This document shows, piece after piece, positions 1-9,923 of a stretch of DNA of 64,000 nucleotides. Within the stretch, counting starts at the first letter, position 1, and every line of letters begins with the position of its first letter. Made by a program: the position numbers and the translations under genes. The stretch is from Rotaria sp. Silwood1 (taxonomy: Eukaryota > Rotifera > Eurotatoria > Philodinida > Philodinidae), in the NCBI GenBank assembly GCA_905250075.1, contig CAJNOP010000028.1, forward strand, positions 507,522 to 571,521. The letters are read 5' to 3'. The notes under the pieces were generated by a model, which did no database searches, was not told the DNA's origin, and saw only the letters and a list, made by a program, of their open reading frames with translations.

Positions 1-1
1 G

Positions 2-520
2 TATTACAACATGGGTAACTACTCGAAAGCACTTGAATTTTACGAAAAAGCACTTAAAATCTACGAAAAAGCTCTACCTTCGAATCATCCCGATTTGGCA
101 ACTTCCTACAACAGCATCGGTGTAGTGTATTCCACCATGGGTGACCACTCGAAAGCACTTGAATTTTACGAAAAAGCACATAAAATAAGAGAAAAAGCTC
201 TACCTTCGAAACATCCCTCATTGGCAACTTCATACAACAACATCGGGGGAGTGTATAAGAAGGTGGGTGACTACTCAAAAGCACTTGAATTTTACGAAAA
301 AGCACTTAAAATCTACGAAAAAGCTCTACCTTCGAATCATCCCAGTTTGGCTGCTTCCTACAACAACATCGGTGTAGTGTATTACAACATGGGTGACTAC
401 CCGAAAGCACTCTCATTCTTAGAAAAGGCACTTTTTATCTTCCAAGAGTCACTTCCTCCTAATCATGCTAATATTATAAAGGTCACAAACGCAATTGACA
501 ATGTGAAAAAGAAAATGTAA
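2..520 (+). CDS. TPR (kinesin light chain-like) protein, C-terminal part, runs off left edge
   Basis: The frame is open from base 2, so the gene starts left of the window; the ATG at 11 is internal to a repeat. About four 42-residue tetratricopeptide units are visible, each with the pattern ALxFYEKAL, then LPSNHPxLATSYNxIG, then VYYNMGDYSK, typical of kinesin-light-chain-type TPRs. The last unit degenerates (ALSFLEKALFIFQESLPP) and the protein ends in a basic tail (NVKKKM). TPR arrays are protein-interaction scaffolds. The units closely resemble those of the ART-TPR gene at 9924-12899, so the missing N-terminus may carry the same ADP-ribosyltransferase module; that is inference. An AATAAA signal follows 27 bp after the stop. 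Confidence 0.85.
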   Translation, partial: YYNMGNYSKALEFYEKALKIYEKALPSNHPDLATSYNSIGVVYSTMGDHSKALEFYEKAHKIREKALPSKHPSLATSYNNIGGVYKKVGDYSKALEFYEKALKIYEKALPSNHPSLAASYNNIGVVYYNMGDYPKALSFLEKALFIFQESLPPNHANIIKVTNAIDNVKKKM

Positions 521-546
521 CTGTAATTTTTTTTTCTGGGTTGCTC

Positions 547-552
547 AATAAA
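547..552 (+). promoter_or_regulatory. Polyadenylation signal AATAAA of the left TPR gene
   Basis: A canonical AATAAA hexamer lies 27 bp downstream of the TPR stop codon, at the expected distance and strand. Confidence 0.55.
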
Positions 553-595
553 TGTATTCACATGGGTACTTATTTCGTCTTTTCTCTGTCAATTT

Positions 596-756
596 CAGGT
601 AACGCGCGCGACAAGGGACAGATCCCCTGTCAATGCCATAGGCACCTCGGAGCGGACTACGCCTGACTGGTAGGGCAATGACCGAAGGTACGCCGTAGAA
701 ATGGTACGGACCAACAACGCATAGAGGGCTTCCCTAGTACTACACTGCTTCGCTAT
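596..756. other. GC-rich, hairpin-rich block of unknown nature
   Basis: This 160-bp stretch is far more GC-rich than its AT-rich surroundings and has no long reading frame. Several short stem-loops can be drawn: GACAAGGGA with TCCCCTGTC (one mismatch), TGCC-ATA-GGCA, CCGTA with TACGG, and AGGG-CTT-CCCT. It lies between the TPR gene and the telomere-like array. I looked for hammerhead core boxes, an HDV-like core and tRNA boxes and did not find convincing ones. It may be a structured RNA or the end of a retroelement. Confidence 0.3.
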
Positions 757-1007
757 GGCAGGGTTGCGGGTGTTGGTGTGGGTGGGTGTGAGGGTGTGGA
801 TGTGGGCGGATGTGGGTGTGGCTGTGAGTGTGGGGTGTCGGTGTGGGTCTGGATGGCTGCGTGGGTGTGGGTGTGGTTATGGATGTGGGTGTGGGTGTGA
901 AAGTGGGTGTGGGTGTGAGTGCGGGCTAGAGTGTGGGCGTGGGTGTGGACGTGAGTGTGGGTATGGGTGTGAGTGTGGGTGTGGGTGTTGGTGTAGGTGT
1001 AGTTCTA
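757..1007 (+). repeat. Telomere-like TGTGGG array (G-rich on + strand)
   Basis: About 250 bp of degenerate TGTGGG/GGTGTG repeats. (TGTGGG)n is the telomere repeat reported for bdelloid rotifers. With the G-rich strand running rightward, a chromosome end here would point to the right. The Cys/Gly-rich reading frame across it is a by-product of the repeat. Variant units (TGTGAG, TGTGGA, TGTGGC) indicate an old or non-functional array. Confidence 0.75.
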
Positions 1008-1017
1008 TCTCACACAC

Positions 1018-1640
1018 CCACACTCTAAAAAATTTCCGTCTTCTAGGAAACTAAAATCAGTTCGGAAACCCTTTCGGAAACCTTTTTTGGTTTCCGAAAG
1101 GGTTTCCGATCACCGAAATCGTTTTCGAAAATACCTTATTGGTCTCCGAGGTTTCGGAAACTTTTTAGTTTTTGAGAGTACCGAATTCGATGCGCGTAGG
1201 GTATTCTAGAATACCTTTTCATCATTGGCGCAAACCGAATTAGTATTTTCGGAAACCTCTTGGGTATTTTAGGAAACCAATTCTGTCCTAAAAGTTGTTT
1301 GGGTATCTAAAGAGGTATCCGAGAATACCTTATCGGTTTCCGAATCACTATCTCGGAAACCTCAAGAGTTTCCGAAAGCTCTGAAACCCTAACTCGTACC
1401 CGAGAATACCTTTTTGGTTTCCGAATCACTTTCTCGAAAACAAAAAGAGTTTCCGAACTACTTTCTAGGAAACCTAAAGAGATTTCGAAAGCTCGAAAAC
1501 CCTAAGTGGTACCCGAGAGTATCCTTTCGGTTTCCGAATCACTTTCTCGGAAACCAAAAGCGTTTTCGAATGGCTTTCTCGGAAACCTAAACAGTTTCTG
1601 AAATTTCTGAAATTCGAAAAGGTATAGTGAAAAACAGAAA
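1018..1640. repeat. GGAAACC / GGTTTCCGA palindromic repeat cluster (left copy)
   Basis: Dozens of TTTCGGAAACC and its complement GGTTTCCGAA occur in both orientations, so short foldbacks form throughout. A recurrent longer unit of roughly 60-80 bp can be seen (ACCCGAGAATACCTTTTTGG, then TTTCCGAATCACTTTCTCGG). The left boundary, with ACTCTAAAAAA then TCCGTC then TAGGAAAC at 1026-1058, reappears in inverted orientation at about 3872-3926, in both cases next to a telomere-like array. Confidence 0.7.
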
Positions 1641-1870
1641 TCAGCTTTCCAACTTCACTTAACTACTGCACACTTTCTAGGCTTGGAAACTTTCACAATG
1701 AGTCTCTAAAGCGTTTTAGAGCACAACAATTTTTCCAATGCAGAAAGTTCGCGTGTCAAATTCATGTTTGGGTCATGGTTCTGTTCTTCATTTCTGGAAT
1801 TATTAGAGAATCGAAAGCGCTTAGAGCTTTCATGCAACATGTTTGATTATATATGTGCAGTTCATAGCTT

Positions 1871-3645
1871 TCAATAAATATAAACTTAAATCTAATTTTT
1901 TTTCTTTATTTAGGTCTATATGAATGTCCATTACTAATTCTGGTAAGTCAGCTGATTTATATAAACTTAAAGCTAATTCTTTTTTCTTTATTTAGGTGTA
2001 TATGAATATCCATTAAAATGTCGGGTAAGTCAATTGATTGATATAAACTTAAATCTAATTTATTTTTCTTTATTTAGGTGAGGGCTGCCAACCGTACCCA
2101 TTTTGGGGTACAATACCCCAATTCGACATTTTGTATCCCAGAAAATTTCGTACCCCAGGGGTACATATTTTGTACCCCATTTCGATTTTTAAGTCTGGAA
2201 TGTGATAAAACACCATATCAAGGTAAAGAAAGTGTGTTTTCCCACTAGTCTTTTCACTTCTATCCATCTAATAAAGTATCAGTTAACAAATGATCGATAG
2301 ATTTCTACATCTGCTTTGTTCAGTGTCGGATTGAAATACTTGGTTGTTCATACTATTATCGTTATAAACACCGAAATAAGACTTAAACATTTCTCCTTCT
2401 CTGATTTCTCCGTGTTTCATTAATTTTTCTTTTTTATTTGGCAAATACATATTCTATTAGATATATCTCTAATTGCAGATTTTCTCTTTAATGAATTTGA
2501 TGCTAATCTTCGTTGTCTATTTATAATGTTATTTTCCAATTTCAAACTCAACAATCAATTAACACAAAGCTAATTGAAACAGTGTAAACAGTTAAGCCTA
2601 TCTAATTGAAAAACAACAGTGAAATATGATTCTGTTCTCTACAAAAGCAGTGTCGTTTCAGCAGGTTTCTCAATTAAATACTTTACTTCAGGAATAAAAT
2701 CATGTACCCCATTGATGTACCCCTTTTTAAATTGGAATGTACCCCAAATGTACCCCATTTTGACTTTTGTAAACCCATTTAAAAAATGAGAAATTCCACC
2801 CCTGATTTAGGTCCACATGAATGTCGATTACTAATTCTGGTAAGTCAACTGATTTATATAAACTTCAAGCTAATTTCTTTTTTCTTTATTTAGGTGTATA
2901 TGAATATCCATTAAAATGTCAGGTAAGTCAATTGATTCATATAAACTCAAATCTAATTTGTTTTTGTCTATTCAGATCTATATGAATATCCATTACTAAT
3001 TCTGATAAGTCAACTGATTTATATAAACTTAAAGCTAATTCTTTTTTCTTTATTTAGGTGTATATGAATATCCATTAAAATGTCAGGTAAGTCAATTGAT
3101 TGATATAAACTTAAATCTAATTTCTTTTTGTTTATTTAGGTGTATATGAATATCGATTACAATTTCTGGTAAATCAATTGATTTATATAAACTCAAATCT
3201 AATTTGTTTTTGTTTATTTAGGTCTATATGAATAACCATTAAAATGTCGGGTAAATCAGCTGATTTATATCAACTTTATAAATCTAGTTTTTTGTTTATT
3301 TAGGTGTATGTGAATGTCCATTGATAATTTGGGTAAGTCAACTGATTTCAATAAAAGTAAATCTGATTGTTTTTTCTTCATTTAGGTCTATATGAATGTC
3401 CATGAAGAATTCTGGTACGTCAACTGATTTATATAAACGTAAAGCTGATTCTTTTTTGTTTATTTAGGTCTATGTGAATAACCACCAAAATTTCTGGGAA
3501 GTCAGCTGATTAATATAAACTTAAATCTGATTTGTTTTTGTTTATTTAGGTCTATATGAATATCGATTACAATTTCTGGTAAGACAATTGATTTCAATAA
3601 AATTCAATCTGATCCTTTTTTCTTTATTTAGGTCTGTAATGAAAT
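1871..3645. repeat. 82-bp tandem satellite with intron-like monomers
   Basis: The acceptor-like junction TTTATTTAG|GT recurs at 1914, 1996, 2078, then (after an insertion) 2811, 2894, 2976, 3058, 3140, 3222, 3304, 3386, 3468, 3550 and 3632, almost always exactly 82 bp apart. Each monomer holds a 29-nt block beginning GTCTATATGAATGTCCATTA, mostly followed by a GTAAGT-like donor. A 53-nt spacer then carries a CTAAT/CTGAT branch-site-like motif and a pyrimidine tract ending in TTTAG. Two alternating subtypes (ACTAATTCTG and AAAATGTCGG) suggest a partial dimer structure. No long frame runs through it. Confidence 0.85.
2080..2804. mobile_element. Non-autonomous hAT-type element (725 bp) with 8-bp target site duplication
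   Basis: The element interrupts one monomer of the 82-bp satellite. It is flanked by perfect 8-bp duplications ATTTAGGT at 2072-2079 and 2805-2812. The ends are GAGGGCTGCC on the left and, read inward from the right, CAGGGGTGGA, close to the CAGGG-type ends of hAT transposons. Both subterminal regions carry GTACCCC motifs, and the interior is AT-rich with no transposase. The 8-bp duplication and end sequence are seen; the hAT assignment is from family knowledge. Confidence 0.75.
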
Positions 3646-3809
3646 TGTATTAATATTCATGCGTGGGCTGAGAGTGTGAGGGCTTTCATGGCTCATGTAA
3701 GGGTTATTTTAATTGACCGAAGTAAGGTATCTACTTGTTCTGGAACCTGCTCAGGAACAGTTAATGCGTTTCCGATGATTGGTGTGTTGTGGTAGTAAAA
3801 TATGCTAAT

Positions 3810-3926
3810 GTAGGGTTTCCGAGTGCTCGGAAACCTTTTCTCGGAAACCCTTAAAAGGTTTCCGATAGTAACAAGTTCGGAAACCCATTAAGGGTTTCCT
3901 ACACGACGGATTTTTCTTAGAGTGCA
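3810..3926. repeat. GGAAACC repeat cluster (right, inverted copy)
   Basis: A short cluster of GGGTTTCCGA and TCGGAAACCC ends in TAGGAAAC...GACGGATTTTTCTTAGAGT read across the junction. It is the inverted counterpart of the left boundary at 1026-1060 and, like it, abuts a telomere-like array. Confidence 0.65.
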
Positions 3927-4206
3927 CACCCACACCCCCACCCCCACCCCCACCCCACACCCACACCCACACCCCACACCCACACCCACAGCCATACCCA
4001 CACCCACAACCCACACCCACACCCACACCCACACCCACCCCCCCACCCCCCCCCCCCACCCATCCCCCCACCCACACCCACACCCACACCCACACCCACA
4101 CCCTCTTTCTCGCACACACACCCACACAACCACACCCCACCACCCACACCCACAGCCACACTCACCCACATCCCACACCCACACCCACGCCCCCACCCCC
4201 ACACCC
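3923..4206 (-). repeat. Telomere-like CCCACA array (G-rich on - strand)
   Basis: About 284 bp of CCCACACC repeats, the complement of the 757-1007 array, including C-runs up to about 10. A chromosome end here would point left, towards the other array. Overlapping His/Thr/Pro-rich and Gly/Val/Cys-rich frames are repeat artefacts. Confidence 0.8.
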
Positions 4207-4660
4207 TCATTTTTTATTGCTCGTTGTCATTGGTGATGTCGCTGGACACACAGCTGGATGTGCCATATTCGCTGGATAACACAGTGGAGTATTTTGACAT
4301 AGTGGGCGATTCACACACAGATGACCAGGTTGATAATATATTCGATTATTGTGAGCACACGAGACTAATTCAGAACATTTAATATAAAGAAAAGCACAGA
4401 TGCTATCGTTGTTAGTATTCATCAGAGAAAGGCAACCATATGCGATATTCGATGAACATCGATCGTATTGCATGGCACCTTGACATGTCTCACCTTTGGC
4501 TTCATCTAATAAACTAAAGAATGGTAGACAGATGAAAGCATGCAAAATAGGAAATATATCTGAAAGGCTAAACACAGCCATCAGATTATATGATTTTATG
4601 AATATTAGAGGATACTACTTACCTCAGGATTACTGATAGCAAGATACTCATAAACCACAT
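4207..4660 (-). CDS. Small secreted Cys-rich protein (2 exons)
   Basis: I do not recognise the family. The model is exon 1 4623-4660, a 55-nt GT-AG intron 4568-4622 and exon 2 4207-4567, giving 132 residues in frame. Exon 1 encodes MWFMSILLSVILS, so a hydrophobic N-terminus reads as a signal peptide and the product is probably secreted. The rest has about ten cysteines in short spacings (GETCQG, YDRCS, YGC, DSIC, IKC, ELVSC, GHLC, RPLC, TPLC, AVC), suggesting a disulfide-bonded domain. An alternative start at 4581 reads through the intron and is less likely. The TGA stop is the first base triplet of the telomere-like array, so the natural 3' end may be lost. Confidence 0.6.
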
Positions 4661-6985
4661 TGTTTTTATTTGCTTTTCTCTCTTTATTCTTTGTCTGCCT
4701 TTTACATTTCTCACTCGGCCATATAGTCATCCATGATGAGGTCGAAGCCACCTGTCAAACAGGCAGAGAAAAGAAAGTGCGTATCATCATCACTGAATGT
4801 TATTTATATCTTTAATGTTGCTTTATTTTTCAGTCTGATCTTGAGATATTTTTTTGTGAAGCTTGTGAAACATTCTAAGCAACTAGTCTGAATAACACCA
4901 AGACAGTTCTCCAAGTGTAAAAATGTCTATTATAATATCAAAGACAGGAATAAGTGGTTAAATGTCGAAACGCAGAATGTAGAAAAGCAGGTTGTCGAAA
5001 AAAACAATGTCAAAGTGGAAATGTCGAAAGGTAAAAATGGCGAAAAGCAGATTGACGAAAAAATAAAACGTCGAAACAAAAAATGGCGAATGGAGAAAAA
5101 TGAAATGAAGAGACGTTCAAAACATCGTCGAACAAACTTCGATTGCCTGACGATGCCTTGCGGTCATGTAATAATTGGAATATACCCAAGGGGGGAAAAG
5201 CGGATTTTTTCGGATTTTAAATCTCAAAAAATCTCGAAAAATCCAAAATTATTATGATTAACTTTGGCCGCTGGTGGCATTGTCTGATCTTAATTTCAAT
5301 ATCGATAAACTAAATTAGCAGTTGTTCATGGTTAGTAAAGGTCAGAAACCACAGTGAACTCAATAGACAATGTGATACAGCATCATGAGTTTTTCAGTGC
5401 ACTGTAAAATGAGTTCGAAATCGGTAGAATTTCCATCATACCAGAGAATCTGAGATTAAAACATTTCAAGAGCTTTAAACACGTCGCAATGGCACGTCAA
5501 ATAGGAAATATCTACCCGTACATTAGAAAATTATTTGAAGAGCTATTCTTATTTATAATTAGAAGATAATGTTGCTAACTGATAGTGACTTTTCATGCTG
5601 TCTTTACATCTTCCTTTGTCGATTTTAGTAGATCTGACTCAATAATAAGCCAAAACAAAAAAGTATATTCAGATTTCCGAACAGATACTTTAGAAACCAT
5701 CACTTTGTCTTTTTTGGAATCTCCGTCGTGCATACCAGATAAATATATCGAATTCAGCCGAGAAATACAAGAGAGAAAAGATCCATCATCATTAATCCTT
5801 CTCTCATTGATTAAAATAAATGCTCATCTAAAGACATATCAGGCTTTTCTTGTTATTAATGATAAAATTCTATGTAACGTTTTATCAATCAATGTCTCCA
5901 ACTCATAATTAGTGTCAAGGCAAGTTGCGTTCAATCGAAGAAATCTCTACGTAGGTAGAGCTGATTGGATATTTTGTCGTGACAGATCTCAACATGGCCA
6001 GGTTAAACAGTTTGGTCGACCGATACGAATAAATCTGATTGTATAAAAAGCTTGAGTCAATGGAAAAACTGGACTCAGAATTTGTGTGATTCTATGTAAC
6101 TTATAGTTAGCTCACATGATTTCTATGCGGCTCTTCTGTGACTCTAGCACGACTGTGGAATGTGGCTTCATCCTAAGTTTAGAAAGTCAGAATATAAAAT
6201 AGTTCATCATACTTCAATAGTTTTACTAGTTTTCTCAAAGGCATATATCTCATTACCATATATAATCTACTCTAAATCTTTACTCAACAATCTGATTATC
6301 GTACTCCTATGTGGAGATTACTTCTGTTCAAAAGATCAGGTCTGTAATCTTAAAAAAGCTTATGAGTGTTTTCAACACAGCAAGCGAGTTCTTTACAGAG
6401 GTCACTTTTGATAACTTGCTCTATAACGATCGTATTCTAGTTCTCAGCTACTGTAGGAAGATCGTGCCTTAATTCTACCGTCGTTAGCTTATTGGATATA
6501 GATGCGATATTTGAGATTAAAACAAAGAAAGAACGAAGCGCATGTTTTTTGGAAATTTATTCCAAAACAATTGGTTCATAAAATTCACTTATAAGCTTTT
6601 CAATTCAGAAACGTCGTAACAGATTTAGAAATTCAAAAATGTAGAAAAGTATCTAAAAATCGACCAGATCTTGGAAATGGCAAGAGATTAAAATAGAATG
6701 TCTTATTCTAACATTTAAATTCAAGTATGAGGAAGGTGCATAAACAATTTTCCAGTGTCGTGAGTAAAAGAAACACGTTTTCATCTTGCAAGAAATAGTC
6801 ATAAGATAGCATACACTTCTCAAAAGACCTGGAATATAACTATTAACGTTCAATAGACTGACTTATCGTGCCTATGAATATTTCTTTTCTTTCACTTCCT
6901 GTCTAACTCTTTTATTCTTTCTCTCTCTGACTATCTCTCTATTTCTCTCTTTCGATCGACGCTAGTGAATAAGAGGAACAGCTAG
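4661..6985. other. Non-coding AT-rich stretch with purine minisatellite
   Basis: No convincing gene. From about 4955 to 5125 there is a purine-rich minisatellite built on AATGTCGAAAA. Short frames at 5585-5908 and 6160-6411 have no recognisable domain, no splice support and composition like the surroundings, so I do not call them genes. A pyrimidine-rich CTCTTT tract lies at about 6885-6955. Confidence 0.5.
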
Positions 6986-8222
6986 CAAGGCTTGAAATGG
7001 GCCGCCTGGCCCGACACTTTTATTGATTTTATTAACGTTTTAGTACATTATATGCTCATTTTAAGAACTCGAAATTATCATGAATGTTTTATGATAGAAA
7101 AAGTATCTAAGCTTATATCTAGTGACTTGGAAAATAAATAAATCCCATTTTGAATGATGAAACGAAAACTCATTTTGATGTATTTCCAAGTTTATTGATT
7201 AAAACGACCATTTTCATCAATCAAAATCTGTTATCTTGATTCAAAATCACGGTCGTTGCATTACTTTCATTAAAATCGTGCTTGCAATCGATGAATTTGA
7301 AGTGTGTCAAGACTAATGTCCGTTTCATCACCAACAATGCAGTGTTTTACGTGTTTTTGATGTAAAACTCGTGACTTTTTTATTTTTGTAGCCTCTGGGA
7401 GATATGACTAACATAATCCACTCAAATAATAGCCTATTCCAGGCATATTTCTCGTCTACTAGCGAAGTTCTCCGTTACAAAAATGGTGTTAACTGATGAG
7501 CGGAAATGATTCACAGAAAAATGCGCCGAAAATAAGCCACTACCGAGCATAGGAGCTTTAAATAACACTTTATCTAATCCTTCACTTTTGATTAAGTAGT
7601 AAATTCATAGCAAATTTACCTTTTTCTGGAAAACAAGGGCAGTTCTATGGATTTTGTGCAGGGCTCTATGAAAAATTGATCTCACGATATTATTGATGTT
7701 CTAAGTTAGAGCGCAGTAGAACATAGTCTATTAGCGGGTCGAAAAGTTCTAAACGAGTCAAAATTTAGTTATCAATAAGTTTTTTCTTGTTTACAAATTA
7801 CTTTTCACCACTAGCTAGCTCACGGTATGGTTGAAATAGAAAAAGAAATATCTTCACTGAGAAATGCAGTGAATTTTCTACAAGTGTAACTCATTTAAAA
7901 CATAGTACCATAGAGGATATCTTACTATGTAGCATGAGCATTATGGAATTCTGAAAGCTTGAATATTTTTGTTTGTTTTACTTAAGAAGCAACTCAATTT
8001 CTTGCATATTAATTTTTTTTTAGTTCCAGAGTCTAAGCTAATTAACCTCAGAATAAGGCTGGGTATTTGCTCCTCAGTACATAAACAGTCACTGTAGTAA
8101 TGTATAAGTTTTATTGAGGAAACAAATGTATAAAACAAGTTTCATTTGAGTCCGGGCCGAGTCGGGCGGGGCGGGTCTCAATAGTTTCCGGGCCACAAAA
8201 GTGTGGCCCATTTCGAGTCCTG
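6986..8222. mobile_element. Possible hAT-type element remnant with short inverted ends
   Basis: The left end CAAGGCTTGAAATGGGCC at 6986 and, read inward from 8222, CAGGACTCGAAATGGGCC match at 15 of 18 positions, and both are followed by GC-rich sequence unlike the AT-rich interior. The interior has no transposase frame. I see no 8-bp duplication at the borders, so the element may be old or the pairing fortuitous. Confidence 0.4.
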
Positions 8223-8838
8223 GTGAGGAGAATCGAGTATGCACCCTCATCTTCGCCCGACCCTTCATCCTGTTCATTACTGTCAATAGAAATAACGAAC
8301 AACCTTGAATAACAAGTAACGCTAATCAACAGTCGATTAGTTTAACCCTAGACTCACTTAGTAGTCTGAAAACAGATGTGCATCTACATTCGTCTGTCTC
8401 AATGATCTAGTAACCACATGTTAACTATGGTTCAGATGATCACAAATAAAATCTGAAGGACTATAGGGCTGTTTCAAAACGAGCAATAAAGTGCGAAAAT
8501 TTCTCAAATACACAGAAACAGTGGCCACAAAAATGGTACATGTGACGACAAATATAGACAACATCATCATATATATATAGTGTTTTGAACGTTGTGTGTG
8601 GTCACTCAAGTAACATCTTTGACTGCAAGAACCATTATTGTGAACATTTTGAGCATATTTTTGCGCTTTTGAGTCATATCTTTGATAAATCAACGGTCAA
8701 GTTTGTCGCATTTGCGGACATTCAGAGTGTCTTTAAGGATTTTTGATTATATCTTTCGTGACGCAGACCGTAGTTACAGTCATTTCTTTCATATTTATCC
8801 TCATTTCGACCGAGTTACCGACCATATTTAGCATTAAC

Positions 8839-8887
8839 GCACTCGTGCCATCTCTATGGTCACTGACCATAGAGATGGCATGAGTGC
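8839..8887. repeat. 49-bp near-perfect hairpin
   Basis: The arms GCACTC-G-TGCCATCTC and its complement GAGATGGCA-T-GAGTGC flank a TATGGTCA-TGACCATA core, giving 24-bp arms with one mismatch around position 8863. It starts a stretch (8890-9095) rich in short degenerate repeats of ATGGTCATTTGTACCA type, followed by a GACA microsatellite at 9101-9116. Confidence 0.75.
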
Positions 8888-9199
8888 ACGATACAATGGT
8901 GTAAATAACCAAGAAAGTAGTTCTAATGACCAAAATATTGGTCTAAATAACCATGAGTAGTACCAAAGCTGTCGCCATTTGTCTCATCAGAACGATCGTT
9001 TGTATCATGAAAATGTGATCGCTTGTACCACAAAAATGGTCACTTGTACCGCGCAAATGGTACTTTGTACCATGAAAGTGGTCATTTATACCAAGTTTTA
9101 CAGACAGACAGACAGACACAGGTGAATTTCCGTTTTTAAACCCTGTTCTTTCAGTCCAGGGAACAGATAACAAAAATGACAACAGAAAATAAAATCGTG

Positions 9200-9815
9200 A
9201 GGTATAAAATATTTTTTTCTCTTGCATTCTCCTGGGTGATTATACGAACATTTTTGCCTGCACATGGTACGTTCGCCGACAAAATGGGCATAAATTGATA
9301 ACTGAAAATGGTTGGCTGAAACATTCACAGAAAATCAAGTTAATTTTTCTTATTCAGAATCTGCGAAAATCTTTCTTTAACCTGGCAGCATTCTTGAGAT
9401 CTAAACCAAAATATGCCATAGATGGCGTCACATCTGCGTTTGTTTTGTAAATATCTTGAGAATACTGCAACGACAACGAAAGTTTTTAGTAGATTCTGAA
9501 CAAGAAAAATTAACTTGATTTTCTGTGAATGTTTCAGTCGAATGGATGGAAAAAGACAGAAAGGAAAAATGTCGAAAACGAGAATATGACGTGAACATGA
9601 ACATGCAGGATTGAAGGTGTGGTTGCCGAGATTTGTACTTCAATATACTCTCGGTTTTAGCATTTATATTCATCTATATTTGTATTATTTTTCTTTTCGA
9701 TATTTTTCTTTTCTACCTTTTTCCATCATACCTTTCAGCCTATCATTTTCAGTTATCAAATTATGCCTATTTTATCAGGGAGCGTATTAATCATATCTGT
9801 GGAGAAAAAATATAT
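9200..9815. repeat. Large foldback (inverted-repeat) element just upstream of the ART-TPR gene
   Basis: The block at 9321-9362 (ACATTCACAGAAAATCAAGT...) is repeated inverted at 9491-9532. The inner pair CAGCATTCTTGAGAT / ATCTTGAGAATACTG extends the arms. An outer pair (GGCATAAATTGATAACTG near 9291 and its complement near 9745) places the outer right arm about 200 bp further away, so that arm was interrupted. No coding content. The element ends about 110 bp before the ART-TPR start codon. Confidence 0.65.
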
Positions 9816-9923
9816 ATAATCTGACTACACGTCATTAAAAGGTAACATTGATTCAAATAGTATTTATTAATATAATTAACGTCACATTGCTACACGTGAA
9901 ATACAACTATTGATCACTATAGA

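Noticed and set aside
596-756. tRNA, hammerhead or HDV-like ribozyme
   Set aside because: No A/B boxes with a T-loop, no CTGATGA core and no convincing HDV pairing could be found by eye.
755-1054. Long Cys/Gly-rich frame
   Set aside because: It is the translation of the TGTGGG repeat; no start context, domain or splice sites.
1871-3645. CRISPR-like array
   Set aside because: Regular spacing is present, but both the 29-nt blocks and the 53-nt spacers are repeated and similar, and the window is animal nuclear DNA.
3805-4236. Several overlapping Val/Gly- and His/Thr/Pro-rich frames
   Set aside because: All arise from the CCCACA array in different frames.
5015-5257. 80-codon Lys/Arg-rich frame
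   Set aside because: Produced by the purine-rich GTCGAAA minisatellite.
5585-5908. 107-codon frame
   Set aside because: No recognisable domain, no splice or promoter support; may be chance, so not called.
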